Below, piece after piece: positions 1 to 5,418 of a stretch of DNA of 9,513 nt. The DNA comes from Cyanobacteria bacterium UBA9579. GTDB taxonomy: Bacteria; Cyanobacteriota; Vampirovibrionia; Gastranaerophilales; UBA9579. Position 1 is the stretch's first letter. Each line of letters opens with the position of its first letter. A program made the translations under genes and the position numbers. Below the pieces are notes generated by a model, which had not been told where the DNA came from, made no database searches, and saw only the letters and a list, made by a program, of their open reading frames with translations. The DNA is taken from NCBI GenBank assembly GCA_003499585.1, contig DNSU01000003.1:1-9513 (forward strand), given 5' to 3'.

Positions 1-8
1 CTGAAAAT

Positions 9-17
9 CCTTCCTTC
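9..17 (-). promoter_or_regulatory. Ribosome binding site of the next gene (probably motB), whose start lies off the window
   Basis: Just after the motA stop codon the minus strand reads GAAGGAAGG, a strong Shine-Dalgarno. No start codon follows before the window ends, so the gene it serves must start at or just beyond the left edge. In most flagellated bacteria motA is followed directly by motB, the peptidoglycan-anchored stator partner, so motB is the expected gene. That identity is inference; only the ribosome binding site is visible. Confidence 0.6.
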
Positions 18-22
18 TATAC

Positions 23-811
23 TCAGACAGACTCATTAATTTCAGTTAAAAAATGATCCTGCTTAAGGGTAAAACTTAGGAAAGTCAAAAGCTTTTCTTC
101 GATAATAGCAGGATTCTCACCTAATTGAATAGAGATTAATCCTTGAACTATCATTTCTTTAAGCATTATTTCTTCTCTAAGTCTCATTTTTAACTTACCT
201 GCAATTGGTAAGAATATCAGATTCGCTAATCCTACCCCATACAAGGTTGCAACAAAAGCTGTAGCTATTCCATGCCCTAATTGAGAAGGATCCTCGAGAT
301 TTCCCATAACTTGAATCAAACCTAACACAGCGCCTACAATCCCAAAAGTAGGAGCAAACCCGCCAAATGCCTCGAAGATTCTTGAGCTCTGTACTCCATG
401 TTCTTCTTCAAGGCTAACTTCTGTTGTTAAAATATCATGAAGTAATTGAGGATTGTTAGTATCAATGGCTAATTGAACACCTCTTCTCAGAAAATTATTT
501 TCTATCTGAGGGACTATATTTTGCAGGGCTAATACTCCATCTTGCCTTGCCAGCCTTGCTATTTCCATTAATTGCGCAACTACTCTTAAGGTATCTTCCT
601 GATCATTAACAAATACTTTTCTAATAGACCTGAAAGCAGCCATTATTGAAGGCAGTGAAAAATTTAAACACACTGCTCCAAAAGTCCCGCCAATAACAAC
701 CAGAGCAGCAGAAGGCTGTAAAATCGTCAAAAACGAGTTAGACTCTATAGCCTGAGCCCCTAAAATGGCAGTAACCCCTATTATTATACCTATTATACTT
801 GCTATATCCAC
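23..811 (-). CDS. motA: MotA-type flagellar stator (MotA/TolQ/ExbB proton channel family)
   Basis: Inner-membrane stator subunit that forms an ion channel with MotB and drives flagellar rotation. The 262 residues fit the family length. Hydrophobic segments lie near residues 2-20, 32-52, 148-168 and 180-204, with a cytoplasmic loop between the second and third. The hallmark block APTFGIVGAVLGLI starts at residue 153, followed by DPSQLGHGIATAFVATLYGVG, and the two conserved prolines appear to be P154 and P202. R89 in the loop matches E. coli R90, but the position of E. coli E98, which contacts FliG, appears to be Q97. A161 stands where sodium-type PomA has Thr158, which favours a proton motor (inference). 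The start is GTG, preceded by GGGGACGGA; no upstream in-frame start looks better. Own promoter upstream; a strong RBS for a following gene lies at the window edge. A MotA homologue with a non-flagellar role cannot be excluded. Confidence 0.93.
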   Translation of the reverse strand: MDIASIIGIIIGVTAILGAQAIESNSFLTILQPSAALVVIGGTFGAVCLNFSLPSIMAAFRSIRKVFVNDQEDTLRVVAQLMEIARLARQDGVLALQNIVPQIENNFLRRGVQLAIDTNNPQLLHDILTTEVSLEEEHGVQSSRIFEAFGGFAPTFGIVGAVLGLIQVMGNLEDPSQLGHGIATAFVATLYGVGLANLIFLPIAGKLKMRLREEIMLKEMIVQGLISIQLGENPAIIEEKLLTFLSFTLKQDHFLTEINESV

Positions 812-883
812 TCTTATTCCGTCCCCAATATTTTCTGAAACTACTATCCCAAGTCAATTAAATAAACAAATACTTATATTTAA

Positions 884-898
884 GAGTAACAATTACTC
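884..898. promoter_or_regulatory. Perfect inverted repeat over the motA promoter, candidate operator
   Basis: GAGTAA, three spacer bases, TTACTC: six-base arms with perfect dyad symmetry, extended by matching bases at 881-882/900-901. It overlaps the putative -10 element and the expected transcription start of motA. That position suits a repressor site; a short hairpin at the 5' end of the transcript is the alternative. I do not recognise the sequence as the site of a known regulator. Confidence 0.45.
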
Positions 899-924
899 AT
901 AATTAGAATACTTTCACATGTCAA
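896..924 (-). promoter_or_regulatory. Sigma70-type promoter of motA
   Basis: On the minus strand a perfect TTGACA (919-924) is followed, after exactly 17 bases, by TATGAG (896-901), four of six matches to the -10 consensus. Transcription would start near 889 and give a leader of roughly 78 bases before the motA GTG. The promoter sits just downstream of the terminator of the preceding gene, so motA starts its own transcription unit. It is not a sigma28-type sequence as far as I can tell. Confidence 0.6.
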
Positions 925-939
925 TTCTTATCATCCACT

Positions 940-977
940 AAAAAAAGTATTTAAAGCCTCTAAAAAGAGGCTTTAAA
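940..977 (-). terminator. Rho-independent terminator of the 70-residue ORF
   Basis: Positions 950-961 pair perfectly with 966-977 (12 base pairs, four-base loop, core GCCTCT/AGAGGC). On the minus strand the stem is followed three bases later by seven T (946-940). On the plus strand no T run follows, so it works leftward. It ends the transcript of the small gene at 1075-1287 and insulates motA. Confidence 0.8.
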
Positions 978-1042
978 ATTTGGGTAGTATTATATTTAAT
1001 TCTGATAATTTTAACCAATATCCAATTGAAGCAAAAGTTTCA

Positions 1043-1075
1043 GTGATGAGCATCACCAAAACATTTTAATGTTTT
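1043..1075. repeat. Two adjacent short inverted repeats in the 3' untranslated region
   Basis: GTGATG/CATCAC (1043-1048 with 1051-1056) and AAAACATT/AATGTTTT (1058-1065 with 1068-1075) lie side by side; the second touches the stop codon of the 70-residue ORF. Neither is followed by a T run, so neither is a terminator. They could be RNA stem-loops that protect the 3' end, or protein sites; the AT-rich one could be chance. Confidence 0.4.
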
Positions 1076-1287
1076 TACCATTTGGTATTTATTTTATCCC
1101 ACTTTCTCAGATCAGGGATTCCGGGTTGGTTTATATACCAGTTCCATAATTTAATTAAACTTTTCTTCACTGTTTCTTGAATTTCTACTTTTTCTACAAT
1201 TTTAGAAGCAGAATTTATAGCCTTTTCCGGGACATTTAATTGAGCAACTTTTGAAGGAATATATGTTGGAAGTTTAGTAATAATCAT
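1075..1287 (-). CDS. Small protein of unknown function (70 residues)
   Basis: I do not recognise this protein. It has no signal peptide, membrane segment or cysteine. The middle (about residues 20-50) is lysine/glutamate-rich and probably amphipathic helix; the C-terminal third is rich in tryptophan (WNWY at 48-51, then two more W, the last residue being W). Support for a real gene: an ATG start with AAGAGA about seven bases upstream, a following intergenic stretch that ends in a good rho-independent terminator of the right orientation, and no overlapping better ORF. Against: short, weak ribosome binding site, no known family. Two back-to-back inverted repeats lie between its stop codon and the terminator. 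It is transcribed separately from motA, so the adjacency need not mean a shared function. Confidence 0.6.
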   Translation of the reverse strand: MIITKLPTYIPSKVAQLNVPEKAINSASKIVEKVEIQETVKKSLIKLWNWYINQPGIPDLRKWDKINTKW

Positions 1288-1362
1288 ATTTATCTCTTAT
1301 ATTTTTCATGATATATAAAACTTCTAAAAAATTTTATTGCTATTTTTTTTAACAATATTCTC

Positions 1363-1368
1363 TATACT
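1363..1368 (+). promoter_or_regulatory. Possible -10 element for tilS
   Basis: TATACT in the 123-bp divergent gap between the small ORF and tilS is a five-of-six -10 match, but no convincing -35 lies 16-18 bases upstream (the nearest TTG hexamer, 1337-1342, is 20 bases away). A second candidate, TATAGT at 1394-1399, would start transcription only a few bases before the tilS ATG. On the minus strand I find no clear promoter for the small ORF in this gap. Confidence 0.3.
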
Positions 1369-1410
1369 GGTAGTTAAATAAGAACAAATTTTTTATAGTA
1401 TTCTTATCTT

Positions 1411-2784
1411 ATGATCAAAGAAATTGAAGAAAAAATTCAAAATTTCTTAGAGAAGTACAATCTTCTTAATCCAGAAAATACTCTACTGGTAGCCTTTTCT
1501 GGTGGAATAGATTCTCTTTGCCTAATAGATGTGTTATTTAAACTCTCAAAACAGTATAATTTTCAGTTGATTGCTGCTCATCTCAATCATAATTGGCGTG
1601 GACTCGAATCCAGTATGGAAGAAGAAAGAGCTAAAGAGTACTCTATAGCCAGGAACATAACTTTTTACAGTGAAACACTTCCTGAAAATCTTCCTCATAC
1701 AGAACTGGAAGCAAGAAATCAAAGATACGAGTTTTTCAACAGGGCTTCTAAAAAATTCAACGCTACAGCGATACTTACAGGACATACATTAACAGATCAG
1801 GTTGAAACTGTTTTATATAGAATCATTAAAGGAACAGGAACTATTGGACTAAAAGGAATTCCTGAAGTAAGATATCAGGATAATTTACCACCTATTTACA
1901 GGCCAATATTAACTATAACCAGAGATGGAACTCTTAAATACTGCGAAGAAAACAACCTTACCCCAAACATTGATACAAGTAATTTTAAAGAAGAATTTCT
2001 AAGGAATCGCATCAGATTAAGCTTGATTCCTGAATTAAAAACATATAACTCAAACATAGAAGAAGCAATATTAAGACTTTCAAAAGTATCAACAGATGCA
2101 GAAGAGTTGATCAATGAATATCTGGATCAAATAAAACCTGCAGTATATATAAAAGAGGATGAAATAAACACTCAAACTTTCATAAAATTCTCTCCCCCTG
2201 CTAAAAAAAGAATTATCCTGGACTTTCTTTATTCCAAAGGCATTGAATATGATTTTGAGAAAATTGATGAAGTTTTAAGCTTTATTGGAGAAAGTTCTAA
2301 GTTAAAATCAGGTAATACCCTCTCACTTACAAAAGATTGCTGGCTTTTTGTTTCCTGTGAAATAATTAAATTGATTCACTCAATCAGAGCTGACGTGATA
2401 AAATCATCTGTATTAGTTAACTTGAACGGAGAAACTTATCATCCGGAATTAAATAAAACCCTGAAAATAATTCCATGGGAAAAGCAAACAAAGCCTGATA
2501 GTTACCCTCCAGAAGCATCAAACACAGCTTATGTTGATTTAGGTAACATACAGGCGCCTCTTTATTTCAGAACCCGCAAAGAAGGCGACACAATTCAGCC
2601 TTTTGGCATGCCGGGAACAATGAAACTAAAAAAATATCTTATTAATAAAGGAGTTCCAGAATTTGAAAGAGATAAATTACCTGTTTTAGCTGTTAATTCA
2701 GAAGTCTTATGGATAACAGGCGTCGGAATAAGTGAAAAAATAAAAGTCAAAAATATACCAACACATATACTGGAAGTTAAGTAA
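1411..2784 (+). CDS. tilS: tRNA(Ile)-lysidine synthase TilS
   Basis: ATP-dependent enzyme that attaches lysine to the wobble cytidine (position 34) of the tRNA(Ile) that reads AUA, changing both its decoding and its charging from Met to Ile. Essential in nearly all bacteria. The N-terminal PP-loop domain carries SGGIDS (residues 30-35), HLNHNWRG (57-64), ARNQRYEFF (101-109), TGHTLTDQVET (123-133) with KGTGTIGLKGI after it, and the DTSNF...RNRIR block (188-202). A TilS C-terminal domain is recognisable at about 382-446 (RTRKEGDTIQPFGMPG...LKKYL). At 457 residues it is full length. TGHT in place of E. coli TAHH is, from memory, the cyanobacterial/plastid form. An in-frame TAG at 1396-1398 rules out an upstream start, and the PP-loop lies at a normal distance from this ATG, but there is no Shine-Dalgarno before it. 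hpt follows after 37 bases, in a probable operon. Confidence 0.96.
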   Translation: MIKEIEEKIQNFLEKYNLLNPENTLLVAFSGGIDSLCLIDVLFKLSKQYNFQLIAAHLNHNWRGLESSMEEERAKEYSIARNITFYSETLPENLPHTELEARNQRYEFFNRASKKFNATAILTGHTLTDQVETVLYRIIKGTGTIGLKGIPEVRYQDNLPPIYRPILTITRDGTLKYCEENNLTPNIDTSNFKEEFLRNRIRLSLIPELKTYNSNIEEAILRLSKVSTDAEELINEYLDQIKPAVYIKEDEINTQTFIKFSPPAKKRIILDFLYSKGIEYDFEKIDEVLSFIGESSKLKSGNTLSLTKDCWLFVSCEIIKLIHSIRADVIKSSVLVNLNGETYHPELNKTLKIIPWEKQTKPDSYPPEASNTAYVDLGNIQAPLYFRTRKEGDTIQPFGMPGTMKLKKYLINKGVPEFERDKLPVLAVNSEVLWITGVGISEKIKVKNIPTHILEVK

Positions 2785-2821
2785 TAGAACCCTATTAAAG
2801 GAAGATTTGAGGTTAATATAA

Positions 2822-3367
2822 ATGACAATTCTAGACAGAACTCAGGATCAATTAGCAACATTAATAAGTGAAGAACAGATACAACAGAGAATTAAAGAAT
2901 TAGCGCACGAAATAAACATTGAATTTGCCGGCACACAGGAATTAGTGGTTGTTGGAGTTTTATGCGGCTCAATTCTTTTTCTATCTGATCTTGTTAAGCA
3001 TTTAAATATACCGGTACAACTAGAATTTATAAGACTTTCAAGTTATGGAACAGAACAAACCTCTTCCGGTGAAGTAAAACCTGTTGATCTGACACTACCA
3101 AGTCTTGAAGGTAAAAATGTTTTAATAGTAGAAGATATCGTAGATACAGGATTAACAGCTACATTCCTGTTAGATTATATCAAAATCCAGCATAAAGCTG
3201 GTAAAATCAGATTTGTAACTCTGTTAAGCAAACTCTGCTCAAGAGTAAAACCGGTAAAAGTTGATTTCACAGGTTTTGAAATTGACGATAAATTCGTAGT
3301 CGGATATGGCCTAGACTACAAAGGCTTCTACAGAAATCTTCCATATGTAGGTTATTTTCCTCAATAG
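2822..3367 (+). CDS. hpt: Hypoxanthine (guanine) phosphoribosyltransferase
   Basis: Cytoplasmic purine salvage enzyme: hypoxanthine or guanine plus PRPP gives IMP or GMP. The 181 residues match the family. The PRPP-binding signature VLIVEDIVDTGLTA is at residues 100-113, the pyrophosphate-binding loop LCGS at 47-50, the flexible-loop SSYG at 73-76, and the purine-side block FVVGYGLDYKGFYRNLPY at 158-175. LCGS has Cys where many homologues have Lys or Arg, a position that varies in the family. The ATG has a clear GAGG (2809-2812) nine bases upstream. tilS-hpt adjacency is conserved in many bacteria, usually with ftsH next; here a DUF3326 gene follows after 30 bases. Guanine versus hypoxanthine preference cannot be read from the sequence. 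Confidence 0.95.
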   Translation: MTILDRTQDQLATLISEEQIQQRIKELAHEINIEFAGTQELVVVGVLCGSILFLSDLVKHLNIPVQLEFIRLSSYGTEQTSSGEVKPVDLTLPSLEGKNVLIVEDIVDTGLTATFLLDYIKIQHKAGKIRFVTLLSKLCSRVKPVKVDFTGFEIDDKFVVGYGLDYKGFYRNLPYVGYFPQ

Positions 3368-3397
3368 TGCCAAATCGCTGGAATAATTGAGAGTAGG

Positions 3398-4438
3398 ATG
3401 GGTCTTCGACCCAAAAAATCTAAAATGAGTAAATATGATTTTACTGCAGTATTAATAGTTCCAACAGGAGTAGGTGCTTCTATTGGAGGATATGCCGGTG
3501 ATGCATCATCGGTAGTTAACCTAATATCGAAAGTATGCCCTGTTATAACAAACCCAAATACAGTTAATGCTGCTGCTTTTTCAGGTATTAATGAGAATAT
3601 TTTATACACTGAGGGCTTTGCTATAGATTCTTTCTTTAAAAGAGAAATAGCTCTAAGACCTCCCAAACACAATAAAATAGGAGTTATCTTCGATAAATCC
3701 ATTCCAAAACCTGTTTTAAATGTCCATATAAATACAATGAATGCTGTAAAAACAGTTTATGGAATAGATACTTCTGACTGGATACAAACAGAAAAAGAAG
3801 TTGGTGTAGAATTTTCAATATCAGATAGCGGTATTTCAACGGGAAATATTAAAAACCCCGATACTTTGATCAATGCAGCTAAATCATTAGTTGACAAAGG
3901 ATCAGAAGCTCTTGCTGTAGTATGCTATTTTGAAGAACCTGAAGATACTGAGTATTCTCAGGGAATCGGAGTTGATCCGGTTGGTGGGGTTGAAGCAGTA
4001 ATTTCTCATATATTAACAAGAGAATTTAAAATCCCTGTAGCCCATGCCCCTGCTTTTGGAGAAAGCTGCCTTAAAATTCAGACAGAAATTGTTGACCCAA
4101 GAGCAGCAGCAGAATATATTACCCCAACATTTCTCCCCTGTATATTACTAGGTCTACATAATGCTCCAAAATTAATAGATATAAAAGAAGCTAATCAAGA
4201 CGACATTACCTTAAACTCAATAAAAGCACTAATAATGCCTTATAATTGTCTTGGAAGCATCCCTGTACTAAAAGCTATAGAAAATAATATTCCTGTTTTG
4301 GCAGTAAAAGAAAATAAAACCATTCTTCATATAACAGCAAAATCACTTAATATAGAAAACAAAGTTATTGAAGTAAAAAACTACTCAGAAGCAGTAGAGT
4401 ATTTACATACTCTAAAAGAATATATCTCCAAACAATGA
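3398..4438 (+). CDS. DUF3326 family protein, function unknown
   Basis: The pattern fits DUF3326, an uncharacterised family I know mainly from cyanobacteria and photosynthetic eukaryotes. Visible features are a glycine-rich N-terminal loop, PTGVGASIGGYAGD (residues 22-35), a polar block EGFAIDSFFKREIALRP (72-88), GVDPVGGVEAVISH (191-204), AHAPAFGES (215-223) and a C-terminal LAVKEN stretch near 301-306. Alternating hydrophobic strands and Gly loops suggest a soluble alpha/beta enzyme; there is no signal peptide or membrane segment. No reaction is known, and none is proposed. The ATG at 3398 has GAGAG four bases upstream but lies in a small hairpin; the ATG at 3425 (MSKYDFTAVLIVPTG) fits the usual family N-terminus better but has no Shine-Dalgarno. 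Probably co-transcribed with tilS-hpt, 30 bases downstream of hpt. It ends at a TGA within the palindrome AATGATCATT, facing the minus-strand zincin gene. Confidence 0.82.
   Translation: MGLRPKKSKMSKYDFTAVLIVPTGVGASIGGYAGDASSVVNLISKVCPVITNPNTVNAAAFSGINENILYTEGFAIDSFFKREIALRPPKHNKIGVIFDKSIPKPVLNVHINTMNAVKTVYGIDTSDWIQTEKEVGVEFSISDSGISTGNIKNPDTLINAAKSLVDKGSEALAVVCYFEEPEDTEYSQGIGVDPVGGVEAVISHILTREFKIPVAHAPAFGESCLKIQTEIVDPRAAAEYITPTFLPCILLGLHNAPKLIDIKEANQDDITLNSIKALIMPYNCLGSIPVLKAIENNIPVLAVKENKTILHITAKSLNIENKVIEVKNYSEAVEYLHTLKEYISKQ
3399..3413. repeat. Short GC-rich hairpin at the proposed DUF3326 start codon
   Basis: TGGGTC, loop TTC, GACCCA: a perfect six-base-pair stem that begins at the T of the first candidate ATG. 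It is GC-rich against an AT-rich background, is followed by AAAAAA on the plus strand, and so is not a rightward terminator. It may hide the first ATG or bring upstream AGG closer to the second one. Confidence 0.5.
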
Positions 4439-4475
4439 TCATTACAATTAATTAAACATCCAAACAAGCGTATTT

Positions 4476-5315
4476 TTATGATTTTTCTTTTGTTTTAGGC
4501 CCGCCATATTTATTGTATGCCTTCATAATTTCATCAGGATAGTTATTTCCATCTATAATCCCTGCAAAAACTTCTGCCACAAAATCACGAATGTTTCTTG
4601 TTGCATATGAACTAACTTTTTGAGTAACCAACATACTTAAATCCGATGGTAACTTATTTAATTCCGGGAACAGCAAGCTTTCCTTTTGTGATATATATTT
4701 ATCGGGATTTTCCTTATAGTGTAAATAATGACCCATTTCATGATTTAGTACGTGATTAGAACTACTTGAACTGCAAATATTATTTTTAAAGTGATCTTTT
4801 AGAATTTTATCAATATCTTCCCATTTAAAACCTGGATTCAAGTAGATATTTTTAGGGTTTTCATACACAAAACACCCTGGACTTCTTTTCCCTTCACCTA
4901 CAAACTGAGTATGATCCGAAATAACATTTGGAGGTAACTCATATCCTAATTTTTTTAAATTACATAAAGAATTTATAGTCTTATTAGCAAGAGCCAAATA
5001 ATTTTTTTCTCTATCTGCCTGTCTTTTACTTTTAATTTTGTCTAATTTCTCTTTACTTTTAAGAAAATCAAATAAATTTTTCTTTTTATCAAAAGCTTCA
5101 TCTCTTACTTGTAAGTTTACTCCCAGTTTTGTCTTTGAATATTTCTCTACTGCTTCCACACTGGAAAAATTTAATAAACTATTATTAATTACGAATATAT
5201 CTTGATTTGAAGCATTATTGATTTGATATTGCTTAGAATCAATAGAGAAATTTACATCTTTAACTCTGTTAATCGCTTGAAAATTTATTTGATTAATATT
5301 AATTTTATTAATCAT
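4476..5315 (-). CDS. Zincin-type metallopeptidase-like protein, family not recognised
   Basis: I cannot name the family. Residues 188-200 contain HEMGH (192-196), the zinc-binding HExxH motif, and about 50 residues later comes SYATRNIRDFVAEVFAG (236-252), whose E248 is a good third zinc ligand as in gluzincins. This HExxH ... YA..N..(D/E)F.AE.F pattern occurs in lethal-factor-like toxins and in metallopeptidase domains of phage or polymorphic-toxin proteins, but this is resemblance only. Residues 80-105 form a Lys/Asp-rich, probably coiled, helix; CSSSSS precedes the catalytic helix. There is no classical signal peptide. The N-terminus (MINKININQINFQA) is Asn/Ile-rich and low in complexity, which could be a non-classical export signal. 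The start ATG has AAAGGGA seven bases upstream, inside a long hairpin. Likely single-gene unit, downstream of the mla operon terminator. No terminator is visible after its stop. Confidence 0.72.
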   Translation of the reverse strand: MINKININQINFQAINRVKDVNFSIDSKQYQINNASNQDIFVINNSLLNFSSVEAVEKYSKTKLGVNLQVRDEAFDKKKNLFDFLKSKEKLDKIKSKRQADREKNYLALANKTINSLCNLKKLGYELPPNVISDHTQFVGEGKRSPGCFVYENPKNIYLNPGFKWEDIDKILKDHFKNNICSSSSSNHVLNHEMGHYLHYKENPDKYISQKESLLFPELNKLPSDLSMLVTQKVSSYATRNIRDFVAEVFAGIIDGNNYPDEIMKAYNKYGGPKTKEKS

Positions 5316-5316
5316 T

Positions 5317-5365
5317 AAAAAATCCCTTTATTTTAAAATCTTTATTTATCAAAACAAAGGGATTT
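5317..5365 (-). terminator. Long hairpin with U tract: probable terminator of the M48-mla operon, overlapping the next gene's RBS
   Basis: On the minus strand AAATCCCTTT (5365-5356) pairs perfectly with AAAGGGATTT (5329-5320). The stem continues inward through a G-U pair and TTTT/AAAA for about 17 pairs, with a 12-base loop. Six T (5322-5317) overlap and follow the 3' arm, as in a rho-independent terminator. The mlaD-like gene ends 53 bases upstream. The 3' arm is also the Shine-Dalgarno of the zincin gene, whose ATG starts at 5315, so transcripts reading through would have that site paired. The plus strand has no clean T run. Confidence 0.62.
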
Positions 5366-5418
5366 CTTAAATTGCTGAATTTTGTAAAATCTAACATTTT
5401 TATGAAATTACATATTGA

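Noticed and set aside
1337..1368. TTGCTA and TATACT as a full sigma70 promoter for tilS
   Set aside because: The spacing is 20 bases, outside the usual 16-18, so only the -10 is reported, at low confidence.
3361..3702. Open frame of 113 codons on the minus strand over the DUF3326 start
   Set aside because: Antisense to a well-supported coding region with family motifs; no promoter or terminator fits it.
4395..4414. Eight-base-pair hairpin TAGAGTAT/ATACTCTA near the end of the DUF3326 gene
   Set aside because: It looks like a terminator stem but no T run follows on either strand and it lies inside coding sequence, so I do not call it one. The 37-bp convergent gap has no terminator that I can see.
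4434..4443. Perfect palindrome AATGATCATT over the DUF3326 stop codon
   Set aside because: Ten bases of AT-rich palindrome at a stop codon is within chance for this composition, and no second site or partner was found.
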